Origin: Cryptomeria japonica
Taxonomy: Eukaryota; Streptophyta; Pinopsida; Cupressales; Cupressaceae
Assembly (NCBI RefSeq): GCF_030272615.1
Contig: NC_081414.1
Span: forward strand, 819,340,396-819,404,395
Direction of reading: 5' to 3'
Length of the DNA stretch: 64,000 bases
The stretch's first letter is position 1. Each line of letters starts with the position of its first letter. The position numbers were made by a program, and so were the translations under genes. Of this stretch, positions 1-10,040 are shown piece after piece. Below the pieces are notes generated by a model that was not told where the DNA came from, searched no databases, and worked only from the letters and a program-made list of their open reading frames with translations.

Positions 1-1014
1 TGGTCACAAGTATGTAAAATTTTGGACTTTGTTGGATTGTCTAGTGTTTGAAGATAGACTTTGTTTCAAGTAACTCTATTTGTGGGACAAGTCTTTTTTC
101 AATTCTGAGAACATTATCTAAAGATAAGTATAGCTGGATGAATTGTGTTTTGACGAACTTTGAGAATTCAGAGCTATGCAAGGTAGGGCCTAAAATAGCC
201 CAAAATCAATACTAGCTCGATATTGGTTTAGCACAATGATACATATAAAAATATAAAAGATAATCTTAGGCTGGATATTGGAAACCGTTCAATGGGGGCC
301 CACAGAAAAATACTGAGACAAGATGGATGGATAGAGAGTTTGGCAGTACTAGCTCCACTCCACGACACACACTTCTCGAGTATGCCAATCTCTCTTACCC
401 CAAAGATCCAGAGATCTTATAACCAAATATTTTTTGTCTCATCATGCAAGGTACGTGGAGGGTATCTATGGGGTACGATCCACACTTCCAGAACCAATGA
501 ACATGGGATTTGGGCTACTAAGTTGGTTCTTATTATAAATTTTGAGGGGTCCCAATCCAATGATGGATTCTCACAGCAAGCCACTTAAGGCTTTAGTTAA
601 TCTAATCAATGTAGGGAAGGCCCCCACATACATCAAATTCACTCAACATTCTAGCCACCTGACCAATATGTTTATATAGTGCCTCAAAAAACCTGCTCGA
701 GAGTACGCTAGGAGAGATGATATCTCCAATGCATCCCAATTTAAAATACCTCTGTGGGGTGATGAAATCCTTAGTCAAAGATATCCCTCACTATTGAAAA
801 GAAAAAGTGGGTGTCATTATCACCTTTCCCTCTCTCCCAAGACCCCAAAGGAAGGTGTAAAGGTACTTAATGCAACAATAGGTCCACCCAAGACACAAAA
901 AAGTTATTTTTCCTTTATATATTGCAATGTTTGATCTATTCTATTCATAAGGCATATTCATATCAATTTTAAAGCCCAAACTGAGGTGTGAGATACGCAT
1001 AGGCATGTATATTT
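1..1014. other. Unassigned intergenic sequence
   Basis: No gene, LTR or RNA gene is recognised here. The longest open frame (about 98 codons on the plus strand from 292) has no family features and uses no convincing start context. The stretch probably belongs to the internal or leader part of a decayed retroelement, because the repeat arrays that follow resemble those in the leaders of other elements in this window. That link is inference. Confidence 0.4.
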
Positions 1015-1180
1015 TAAACACCAAAGTGAAATATGAGAGAATGCATGTCAATTTTAAACCCAAGATTTATTTTAAGCACCAATATGAAGTGTGAGAGCAT
1101 GCATGTCAATTTTAAACCCAAGATTTATTTTAAGAGCCAATATGAAGTGTGTGAGCATGCATGTCAATTTTAAACCCAAA
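1015..1180. repeat. 58-bp tandem repeat, about 2.8 copies
   Basis: The phrase ATGCATGTCAATTTTAAACC recurs at 1041, 1099 and 1157, giving an exact 58-bp period. Copies differ by a few substitutions (for example AAGCACC versus AAGAGCC). The left partial copy starts near 1015 and the right one fades after 1177. No coding function is apparent. Confidence 0.9.
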
Positions 1181-1344
1181 ATCCAAAAGTGAGTTAACCC
1201 TAAAGGATCATGCAATCAAATTGTTAGTAGTTTCAAAATAACCTGGGATGATCAAGCCTTCTTTGTAATTTCACTACACGTTGTAAACAGGGAATCAATA
1301 ACCAAAAAATACATAGAAAAATAGAAAGCCAAACTACCTATTAA

Positions 1345-1476
1345 ATGAATGCATGATACTAACAAAATGAATGCATAATGATAACTGCATGAATGTGTAA
1401 TGATGATTAAATGAATGTGTAAAACTGACTACACGAATGCGTAAAACTGATAGGACAAATGTGTGACAGATAAACA
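1345..1476. repeat. 22-bp tandem array, six units
   Basis: Six consecutive units start at 1345, 1367, 1389, 1411, 1433 and 1455, each beginning ATGAATGYRTRA or a near variant and followed by a more variable half. The period is exactly 22 bp with no indels. Because 22 is not a multiple of three, the array is unlikely to be a coding repeat. Confidence 0.9.
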
Positions 1477-1887
1477 AAAAATCAAGAAACCCTATCAAAA
1501 GAACAAACTTCACCAAAAACCTGCAAGACAGAAGGTTAGACCCTAGTCAGATCTCTCATCAACCAGTCTATATTGATCAAGTTGTATTTCATTGTGTATG
1601 ATAGAACCAAGTTGTCAAATCTAGCAATGGCTTCTTGGTCTTCTAGGTCTTGTATTTTCTTTATTGCCTTTAGGATTCATTGGTAATGTTGGGCTTGCCT
1701 TCTTTGTTCAGTTGTTCTTCAAGCACCTGAAATCTTAAACTTCACCTTATGTGCCATGAGATATTATATTGAAAGAATCATATAAGGATAAAATCTTTAG
1801 ATTTGCAGAATTGACTGGAGAATTTAGACAGAACAGAGGATTATAAATTAAAAAAACACAAAAAAATAGAATGCCTAAATATTAACA

Positions 1888-2019
1888 ATGAGTGCGTAAT
1901 GATGTCTAGATGAATGTGTAATAGGCTCTGCATGAATGTGTAACTCTGACTATATGAATGTTTAAATTTTTCTATACAATTGCATGATTTTGTCTGAACG
2001 AATGCATGATAGTTATATC
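1888..2019. repeat. Second 22-bp tandem array, six units
   Basis: Units start at 1888, 1910, 1932, 1954, 1976 and 1998, again with exact 22-bp spacing and the same leading motif (ATGAATGTGTAA type). It is separated from the first array by about 410 bp of non-repetitive DNA. The two arrays share the motif but diverge in the second half of each unit. Confidence 0.88.
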
Positions 2020-2279
2020 CACCTTTGAAATCCATACAAAACCTGCAAAAAATATGAAAATTTGTACACTCTTGCAAAAACACAAAAGAAACATAGAGGG
2101 TTAATTAGTTGTTGTTCATGTTAGGTTCACCAAAATGTGTATTCTTAAAATCATCATTTCTAAATAGGAAATCAGAAAAATCATGAATTTCTTAACTATT
2201 TAAGCAATTCAAACATAAACCAATGAAATAGATGCATAATAGAATCAAATCAAACAATATAAAACTCCCTATCATGCAT

Positions 2280-3406
2280 CATGGCTTCCATTGTTCTTCT
2301 CCTCTTTGTGGTATGATGGCTCTCAGATATTGTGCTAGTAACCTACAAGTGACACAAAGATTCAAAGTTCATGATTGTTGAAAATGGAGAATTGATTGAG
2401 AGGTGGAACATAATGATCAAGAGGTAGAACTCAAATGAGCTCACATATTGATTGATAGTTAAATTGTTGATTTGGAGGTGGAACTAAATAGATTGAATTG
2501 TTAATTGAGTTAACTGATTAAGAAAAAGCTGATTGAAAGATGAAAAAGAATGATTGGAGGAGAATTAAAGAATGATGCCATTAATCAATTAATTAAATTG
2601 ATCAATTAAAAAGATTGAATTGTTAACTAGAGATGACTAATTGAAAGCTTTTTGGAAAAAAACAAATTAGAAGATAGAAATAAATGATTGGAGAGAAGTT
2701 GAAGGAATGATTTAATTAATCAACTAAGTATTAATTTGACGTGTTGTAGGATATTTTATTGAAATTCAATTCCATCTTGCATGCTTTTGAACTTGATTTA
2801 GAAATTCAATTTAATCTTTGCATGATATTGATTTAAATATTGAATTTATTTTAAATTCAATTTGTTATTTGAATATATAGAACTTGACTTTGATATTCAA
2901 CTTTATTTTTGAAATCATGCATATGTATTTGAAATTAAAAGAAATTAGAAGAACTGTGAATTTGAATTTGAATTTGACTTTGACAATTAATGAAATGAAA
3001 TGAAATTAGAAGAATTAATGAAATTAAAATTTGGGGATTTGGAATTTGAATTAGAAGAATTAATTAGCTAATTAAATAATTTAAAGAAACTATTTAATTA
3101 TTTAGAAATTAAACGAAATTAGAATTTGGGGATTTGGAATTGGAATTTGAATTAGCTAATAAAATAATTTAAAAAAACTATTTAATTATTTAGAAATTGA
3201 GTTGAATTAAATAATAAAGATTATTTAAATTAAAGGATTAAAATCAAAATCAATTAAATAATTAATACTTAATTAATATTTAGAAAAGGGTTAATGATTA
3301 AATGATGATAGAATTGGAATAGAATAATTAGTAAGATGATGAAGAAAGAAGAATAAGATTAATTAAATAATTAATTATTTAATCAATTAAGATGAATAAT
3401 TAGTAC
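2280..3406. repeat. AT-rich block, probable LTR interior (minus strand)
   Basis: This is very AT-rich DNA built of ATTAATTATTTAATTAATC-like and GAATTTGAATTTG-like phrases, with a degenerate duplication of roughly 120 bp (about 2,490-2,600 and 2,613-2,722). Before element A inserted, this block was contiguous with 9,914-9,949. On the minus strand that piece starts TGCAGACACCTAAAAATGTC, like the LTR start at 45,568. The block may therefore be an AT-rich Gypsy-type LTR cut by element A. The far end of that LTR is not identifiable. Confidence 0.4.
3402..3406. repeat. Target site duplication of element A (left)
   Basis: AGTAC lies directly before the TGTTGG start of the 5' LTR and matches the five bases after the 3' LTR. 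A 5-bp duplication is usual for Copia and Gypsy integrases. Confidence 0.93.
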
Positions 3407-4169
3407 TGTTGGCAAATGCACATTCCAATGAGATATTGTAGGTGATTGAAGGTTTTGTCATTGATGGCAACCTTACAATCCAATGACACCGACAAGACAA
3501 TCCACCAACACCAGCAATGAAAGGAAGTATACCGGCAAAGACGCTGACAGGAATTTTGTTTGTAATATATTTTGATAATTATTGTAAAATCATTGTAAGC
3601 TGACTTGGCAAGTTGTAAAATGACTCATATATATAAGAGATCATTGTAGAACATTTTGTAAGTAGATGGAAGGAAGTGATTAGGTGAAATAAGGCAGACC
3701 TATTATGTGAATTATAGGTTAAGGGTTTATGTATGAAGCAGAGCTATAAATCGGTACTAGATTTGGCATAGTAGATGCCATTTTGAAGTAGTACAAGACA
3801 TTGAATTTATATAATCCATTTTGTAAGTCAGTGAGACTTCCCATTTTGTAATTGAGCAGTGAGCTCTAGGCACTTGCCCTTCCTACATGTGTAGGCCCCT
3901 ATTGTAGCAGTAATATTCTCTTATTGGCCAGTAAGTGAATATTGTGGGTCACAAATCCCACCGAGGTTTTTCCCACACTGGGTTTCCTCGTTAAACTACT
4001 ATGTTATGGTATGTTTTTCATGTGGTTGTTGCTATCTCTATTTATTGCATTACTTTCTATTTACTGGTATACAGTATTGATATGCTTTACATGTTTTAAG
4101 TTAATAAAATCTTCTAACCAGTTAGATACTGATTCACCCCCCCTCTTAGTATCTGTGGGAATCCTAACA
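3407..4169 (+). repeat. 5' LTR of element A
   Basis: 763 bp, TG...CA ends. It is roughly 95 % identical by eye to 9,121-9,913 apart from a short extra segment in the 3' copy (ACCGGCACCAGC-like repeats near 9,220-9,260). It holds the shared TCATTGATGGCAAC block near its start and a TTCACCCCCCCTCTTAG run just before its end, features repeated in the other Copia-style LTRs of this window. Confidence 0.95.
3626..3637 (+). promoter_or_regulatory. LTR TATA box (element A)
   Basis: CATATATATAAG lies about 220 bp into the 5' LTR; the 3' LTR has the same element near 9,366-9,380. This is the expected place for the Pol II TATA box of an LTR. The matching position in element C is weaker (TCATATAAGT, about 51,614). 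Confidence 0.55.
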
Positions 4170-4187
4170 ATTGGTATCAGAGCTTGG
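4170..4187 (+). other. Primer binding site of element A
   Basis: ATTGGTATCAGAGCTTGG begins immediately after the 5' LTR. TGGTATCAGAGC is the standard plant PBS complementary to the 3' end of initiator tRNA-Met, typical of Copia elements. The same sequence follows the LTRs at 33,671 and 52,162. Confidence 0.93.
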
Positions 4188-4240
4188 TCCTCTATTTTCA
4201 GAAGCCTCACAACTTGAGGAAGATCTTGACACCGATAGAG

Positions 4241-5353
4241 ATGGAAAACTTGATGAAGCAATTAGAAGCAGCTCTCTCGGACTATGATGCAAAAAAGTTG
4301 AAAAATATCAAACTTGAAGATGATCTAAAGGCTACATAGGATATTATTCAAGCACTTCAATAAAATCTTACCATTGCAAGAAATAAGAGAAGAGAACTTT
4401 GTGAAAAGATACAAATTGAGAATGATGAAAAGGAAACTCTTAGTGATCTGATAAACAAGCTAAAACAAGATAACATGATAGCAAAGAATGGGATGCAGGA
4501 TATGACTATGAGATTTTGTAAAGAAATTGAAGATAGGAAGAAGAATGAAGAAGATTTGACTAGAAGACTAAGTGATGTTACAAATGAGAACACAAGACTT
4601 AGCTATGAAAATGATATGTTGAAGATAGATCTGATGCATACACAGAATGACTCAAATGAACTTATGAGACAGAAAGAAATCTTGGTAAGAGAACTAGATA
4701 CTGCAAATCAGCACAAATAAAAAATCAAGAAAAGCTCAGAAGAACTTGGTGACTTGTTGAAGAATCAGAAACCTAATGGTGACACTTATGGACTTGGATT
4801 TGAAGTTGGTGAAAGCTCTACTACTGCAAACACATAGGATCATGGCAAACCGGTAAGACAACCTACTGCTTATAAATTTAATGAAAAATGCTTTAACTGT
4901 AACAAGTATGGTCATAGAGCAAATCAATGTAAATCTAGAAATTATCAAAATACCAATACACCCATTGGTCAATGTTCAAAATTCAACAAAGTTGGTCATA
5001 ATTCAGAAAATTGTAGAATGACTGTAAGATGTTATGTTTGTGGAAGATTTGGACATCTATCTAATCAATGCAGAACACAAACCGGCATAGGATATGGGAA
5101 AGCTATTTAGAAAAATAATGTGACTTGTTATGCCTGTAACAAGATTGGACATATTGCAAAATTTTGTAGAAGAAATTCCTCACCAGTAAATAACAAAGGT
5201 CCTAGATTGAAAGGTAAAGAAAAAGTTGAAGAAGTAAAGCAGGAATTCTTAAAACAATGGATCAGGAAATCAGAACTAAATGGTGATAGAAATACTCCTC
5301 CACCAGAAGAACAGAGTAACACTCCACCGGTAGGAGACTCTTCATCTAACTAA
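4241..5353 (+). pseudogene. Element A ORF1: coiled-coil, four CCHC zinc-knuckle protein (nonsense-broken)
   Basis: A single reading frame of 371 codons runs from ATG 4241 with no frameshift. The first ~160 residues are charged and heptad-like (for example RKKNEEDLTRRLSD), predicting a coiled coil. Four zinc knuckles follow between about residues 215 and 310: CFNCNKYGHRANQC, a second with its second Cys replaced (CSKFNKVGHNSENC), CYVCGRFGHLSNQC and CYACNKIGHIAKFC. Five in-frame stops interrupt it, at about 4337, 4361, 4718, 4835 and 5108. Most coincide with Gln codons in the element C copy, which starts with the same MENL at 52,233. The knuckles suggest RNA binding as in Gag, but the usual Copia gag fold seen at 33,736 is absent. 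Its role as a divergent capsid or nucleocapsid is inference. Confidence 0.82.
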
Positions 5354-5659
5354 AGAAAATTCCCTTGAGGGTTTGGCAATCAAATGTGAAAACATGCTAC
5401 TATTCCCTCAGTTGATGGTGACAAGTTGAAATTACTTCTATACCAACAGATAAGTTAAGTCATTACTTAATCGACAAGCATTAAATGTGGTGGTTGGAAA
5501 AATTAACATTATAAAGCAAGTGTTTTGGCTCCATTTTCATTTCACCGAGCATTCAAACCTTTGAGAGCGTGAAAATTCCTGAGCAAAGGCATTCCAAGAA
5601 AAGAAGTGAAGCAATTCAGCAAGCAATCATTCCTAAGGCAAATAAAGGTATTTATAATC
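5354..5659 (+). other. Spacer between ORF1 and ORF2 of element A
   Basis: About 300 bp without a conserved frame. The same spacer occurs in element C (53,306-53,647) with recognisable similarity, including the ...CATTCACCGAGCATTCAAA-like phrase shared by both, so it is part of the family's structure. It may hold an internal start or splice signal for ORF2, but none is evident. Confidence 0.5.
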
Positions 5660-8600
5660 ATGGCTTCTTCATCTATTCCTAAATTCATAGAAAACCCTAC
5701 TATAGTCGAAGTGATTAAATGCCCTAGACCCGTATTTCAGTTAGTTCTCGAAATTGCCAATAAAGATGATAATGTTGGTTCTTTTTCTCAAATCCCTAAA
5801 GGAGTAGTTTTTGCTGAAGATCCTAGAATGTACATACATTGTCACATAGAAGAATTAGGTGATGAGGAAATCAAGAGCATGTATAACTCTATAATTTGTG
5901 ATGATTCTAGTAATGTTAAACCTAAACACAAAATAGTAGAAACCCTAGGTTTCACTGAAATTCTCAGTATTCTAGATTTTCCTAAGGATGTTATAAGGAT
6001 AGTTCTAAGTAGGGTACATGGTGCATTCTTCTGGTTGGACTCAGTTCACAAAATCACTAAAGAGGCAGTAAAGGCTATGACAGGGTTACCCTCCACCGGT
6101 AACAGACCTGATAAAACAAAGAAGGTCTCAAATGACCTAGTGATTAACCTAATAGGTGCGACATATGATAAGAGATTCTTAAGAGTAAATGATGTAACAG
6201 ATATTAATGTCATATTCATCAGTATGATCTTAGGCTATAAAACCACACATGCAAATAGGTTAAACTTAGTCTCTAGCCTATGCATAAAGAGTGCCTATGA
6301 TATGATTAAAGATAATGCAAAAATAGATGTGTGTGAATGGTTGAAAGATGAACTAATTGACAATCTAGGAAAGATAAAGAAAGACAAAAAGGGGACATTT
6401 AGATTTGGAAACCTACTTGTCTATTTAATGCTACACATAAAAAAACAAGTACCCAGTATCAGTAACATAAATCTTGGTTTTGATATACTAGTAGGCAAAC
6501 AATTGTCAGATTTACTAAACAACATGGGTGAAAATAGAGAAAAGAACATAAATGAGTACTTTCAGGCATTAAAGGCCCGGATGAATACCAGAGTCAGATT
6601 ATCACAAGCAATTGTAAATAAGCATAAGGATGAAATCTATTTCATTATTAAGAAGGATGAAATTTGGATGGAGGCAGTTATCCCAAGAACCATTTGGGTT
6701 ACTGAAATAAGGTATGAAACTGATGACCACATAATTGAAACATATGCAAAAGCCCTCTTGGAAGCACCCAAGGAACCTAAAGAAGAGGTATTTGGCAGTG
6801 CTGAGACTATTGAAAATCAAATTCATTCAAAGAAAATGGTAAAGAAGGTCGAAGCAACAGTTAGAAGAGGATCTAGACAAGCTAAAGCTATCAAGGAAGA
6901 TGTACTTAAGCAAACTGGTATTACTAAAGATGATTTAGAAGCACTTTAGCTAGAAACTCACCTTTCACTGGTTGCAACCTCTTCGAAAAGTGATATGCTA
7001 GCTACATTTAAAAGATTTGTGAGAAAAAGGGAACCGTCACCGGTATCTACACCTTCTCCTAGAAAAACCAGACAAACACAACAGGTAGTAAGGCCCCCAT
7101 CTAGGAAAGTAACTCCAAAGAAGAAGTTAACACCAAAGAAGAAGACTCAACAAACCATTGCTCCAATTGACAAACTTATAGATGAAATAACAAAGGATGG
7201 AAAGCTGAAAAACATCAATAAATTATATGATTCATTATCAACTAATGACAAAGAAAAAGTTGAAAATAGTGTAATGCTACACTTGGACATTTACAAGAAA
7301 TTTTTTATGCAAGTTGTGGATGAATTACCGGCAGAACTATTCAAAAGATGTAAAGCTAGAAGGCAAGTTGTTGTAGAGCTTGATAAGAAAATAAAAGTTG
7401 AAAAACTACTTGTTGTATATCCAGTCAACTCACCAAAAGAGATAGATGATCTGATCTCTGAGGATAACCGGTTAGTATTTTCAACTGCACATCGGCATGT
7501 AGCACTTATGGTTGGTAGAGTGAATGAGGTGCAAAGGAAATTGCTAATGCATGGGACATATTCCTTGTAGAGAAGGAAAAGTAGGAAGAATATCAAAATC
7601 CTAAACCCATAAAAGTATATCAGAAAGATAAGGATAAGGGAAAAGGCAAGTTTGGTGGACCACCTAGCATAAAAATAATAGATAATCTATCCCCACCGCC
7701 TCTGGATACTCCACCGGTAGTTACCACTGAAAATCAACCAGCTAGTGAGAGTATGGACATACCACAAGAGGACACAAATCCCAATTCTGAGGTGTTATAT
7801 ACAGTGGACATTGACACTCAAAAAGTCAATATTGTGGTAGATAAGGATTCAATAGGGAAAATAGATATGGCTAATGAGCCACCGGTAATAGATAGTACAA
7901 AAGGTAAACCGGCAGATGACAACACTGAGAAACAAGCATAGCAACAGGCTCCCTCTTAGCAACAGATTCACACAGAGATAGTGCCACCGGCAACAGCCGA
8001 GCAATCCAAACCTTTGCTTAAAGAAATGGAAACACAAACCGACCTACCAAAGGTCACCACAAGCAAAGAAATTGCTCCCACTAGAGGAATACAGATTGTT
8101 GGCTCTTCAAATGCAGAATTCAAACCAACTAATGTGACAGAAGTTCTTTTGGATTCTATCAAAAAGATAACAAAATGTAGCTCACAAGCATACAAAGCAA
8201 TATATGATACCATTCCAATTTTGAAAATGATAGCACCTAAATGCAATGTAGATAATAAAAATTCTTTGAGTAAACTTGACACTTTGTCTAAGTATATTAC
8301 TGACAACACTGTGACAGTTGAACAAATAAAAGAGGAAGCATTTAAGGAGAGACTAGAGAAAGAAAAACACAAATTCTTTGAGGAGGAAATAAAGAATGTA
8401 CAAGGCAATTTGACACTCTTTTACCGGAACTGTGTAGTACACTGAAGGAATTTAAAACTTTGTACAGGGATACATGTAAAACTAACTTTTTGATAGTAGA
8501 TATAGACCGGAAGATCAGCAAGATACAAGAAGAAATAAATCAACTAGCTGATAATTTCATTAATTCATTTGAACCATTATTAGTTCTTGAGCAGAAAATA

Positions 8601-8870
8601 ACAGGTTTTGAGGAGGAACTACCAAAATTGGAAAGAGAAAAGGAAAGAATAAAAGGCAAGACTAAAGATCTAAAATGGAGTCTAAGTCCAAAATTGGACT
8701 ACCTCGCCTCCTTAAGAAAAGAAATATTTGATGCTTTAATTCAAGGACAGAAAACACCAGCAGAGCAAATGCAACACCTCACTGGTAGAGTTCAAAGGAT
8801 AGAGGCCGTAATAAAAGACAACAAAAAGTTCATTGAGAGCCTGAATCTGGTTTTGGCAGATCTTTTTTAG
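5660..8870 (+). pseudogene. Element A ORF2: long protein of unknown function (decayed)
   Basis: ATG 5660 (MASSSIPKF) is the start also kept in element C (53,648). The protein would be about 1,070 residues. Residues 1-330 look globular, with the conserved block HKITKEAVKAMTGLPSTG shared with element C. A basic Pro/Lys-rich stretch follows (about 445-500, RKREPSPVSTPSPRKTRQ), then an acidic, Thr/Pro-rich middle, then a C-terminal coiled coil (last ~140 residues, REKERIKGKTKDLKW). In-frame stops sit at 6947, about 7582, 7939 and about 7957, mostly at likely Gln codons. Single-base frameshifts lie near 7,530 (frame restored from AWDIFLVEKEK) and near 8,400. I do not recognise the family: no RT, IN, protease or envelope signature is visible, and a remote link to plant-specific mobile-element domains is only a guess. 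Its conservation in two family members says it belongs to the element rather than being a chance capture. Confidence 0.75.
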
Positions 8871-9108
8871 ATTGTAACCAACCGGTTACAAGGATGAAAA
8901 TGGAAACCATACTCAATTGACACTTTGACAACCTTTGTCGTTGATGCCAGAGGGGGAGTAGTGGAATGAGAAAAATAATTAGTAAGTGACTCATAAGCTC
9001 AGGGGGAGCATATATTCTTTTGGTACTCAATTTTTGGTAAGACAATTCCAGCAAATTCTTTTTGGATGACATTTTTGGATTTTTCTCATGAGTATTGCCA
9101 TCAATGCC
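8871..9108 (+). other. 3' untranslated part of element A with repeated purine runs
   Basis: Three GGGGGAG purine runs occur here and at the boundary: near 8,950 (AGAGGGGGAGTAG), near 9,001 (CAGGGGGAGCAT) and at the PPT itself (9,109). Comparable multiple runs precede the 3' LTR of the Copia element (38,178 and 38,250). The extra runs could act as secondary plus-strand priming sites (inference). Confidence 0.6.
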
Positions 9109-9120
9109 AAAGGGGGAGAT
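9109..9120 (+). other. Polypurine tract of element A
   Basis: AAAGGGGGAGAT ends directly at the TGTTGG start of the 3' LTR, the normal plus-strand priming site. The adjoining TTGCCATCAATG (9095-9106) is perfectly complementary to CATTGATGGCAA inside the LTR (9173-9184). Confidence 0.88.
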
Positions 9121-9913
9121 TGTTGGCAAATGCACACTCCAATGAGATATTGTAGGTGATTGAAGGTTTTGTCATTGATGGCAACCTTACAATCCTATGA
9201 CACTGGCAAGACAATCCACCGACACCAGCACACAAACCACTGGCACCAGCACCGATAGTGAAAGGAAGTATACCGACACAAAAGCCGACAGGAATTTTGT
9301 TTGTAATATATTTTTATAATTATTGTAAAATCATTATAAGCTGACTTGGCAAGTTGTAAAATGACTCATATATATATAAGACATCATTGCAGAACATTTT
9401 GTAAGTAGATGGAAGGAAGTAATTAGGCAAAATAAGGCAGACCTATTATGTGAAGTATAGGTTAAGGGTTTATGTATGAAGCAGAGCTATAAATCGGTGC
9501 TAGATCTGGCATAGTAGATGCTATTTTGAAGCAGTACAAGACATTGGATTTATATAATCCATTTTGTAAGTCAGTGAGACTTCCCATTTTGTAATTGAGT
9601 AGTGAGCTCTAGGAACTTGGCCTTCCTACATGTGCAGACCCCTATTGTAGCAGTAATATTCTCTTATTGGCTAGTAAGTGAATATTGTGGGTCACAAATC
9701 CCACCAAGGTTTTTCCCACACCGGGTTTCCTTGTTAAACTACTATGTTATGGTGTGTTTTTCATGTGGTTGTTTCTATCTCTATTTATTGCATTACTTTC
9801 TATTTACTGGTATATAGTATTGATATGCTTTACATGTTTTAAGTTAAGAAAATCTTCTAACCGGTTAGGTACTAATTCACTCCCCCCTCTCAGTATTTGT
9901 GGGAATTCTAACA
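9121..9913 (+). repeat. 3' LTR of element A
   Basis: 793 bp, ending CTAACA at 9913 and followed by AGTAC. It is 30 bp longer than the 5' LTR because of extra CACTGGCACCAGCACCGA-like repeats near 9,220-9,260. The substitutions between the two LTRs show that the insertion is not very recent. Confidence 0.95.
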
Positions 9914-9949
9914 AGTACATGATCAATGAGACATTTTTAGGTGTCTGCA
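9914..9949 (-). repeat. LTR start fragment split by element A
   Basis: On the minus strand, TGCAGACACCTAAAAATGTC begins at 9949 and runs left into the element A target site; it would continue at 3,406. It resembles the start of the Gypsy LTR at 45,568 (TGTAGACACCTAAAATTTTC). It lies directly against a second LTR start at 9,950-10,024, which implies an older LTR-into-LTR insertion or truncation. Confidence 0.5.
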
Positions 9950-10024
9950 ATATCCATTTAAGCACTAGAATAAATTTTTACTAATCATGAGGACATTTTT
10001 TATTGAAATTTTTATGTGCCTACA
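9950..10024 (-). repeat. Truncated 3' LTR of minus-strand Gypsy element E
   Basis: On the minus strand, TGTAGGCACATAAAAATTTC starts at 10024, immediately after a purine tract. About 75 bp are similar, with roughly ten differences, to the LTR start at 24,509 on the same strand (TGTAGACACATAAATATTTC). The rest of this LTR is lost where the fragment at 9,949 begins. Confidence 0.7.
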
Positions 10025-10040
10025 TTTTGCCCCTCTTTGA
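10025..10040 (-). other. Polypurine tract of element E
   Basis: Reading the minus strand, TCAAAGAGGGGCAAAA abuts the LTR start at 10024. It equals the PPT of element B (AAAGAGGGGCAAA at 44,338-44,350), and the preceding GCATTGTCTC phrase is shared with element D at 45,544. This fixes the minus-strand orientation of element E. Confidence 0.75.

Larger units (their letters stand above)
3407..9913 (+). mobile_element. Element A: complete non-autonomous LTR retrotransposon
   Basis: Two direct LTRs (763 and 793 bp) with TGTTGG...TAACA ends bound an internal region of about 4.95 kb. The flanks carry a perfect 5-bp target duplication, AGTAC, at 3402-3406 and 9914-9918. A primer-binding site complementary to initiator tRNA-Met follows the 5' LTR, and a purine run precedes the 3' LTR. 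The interior encodes ORF1 (coiled coil plus four CCHC knuckles) and a long ORF2 of unknown function. No aspartic protease, integrase, reverse transcriptase or RNase H motif is visible. PBS, PPT and LTR-end style match the Copia element at 32,181-39,810, so mobilisation by a Copia-type element is the likeliest route (inference). Element C at 51,393 is a second member of the family. Confidence 0.93.

Noticed and set aside
292-588. 98-codon plus-strand open frame
   Set aside because: No domain, no conserved counterpart in the window and no start context; likely a chance frame in decayed element DNA.
4061-4593. Minus-strand frames opposite ORF1 of element A
   Set aside because: They mirror the sense coding region and have no family features; shadows of ORF1 and the LTR end.
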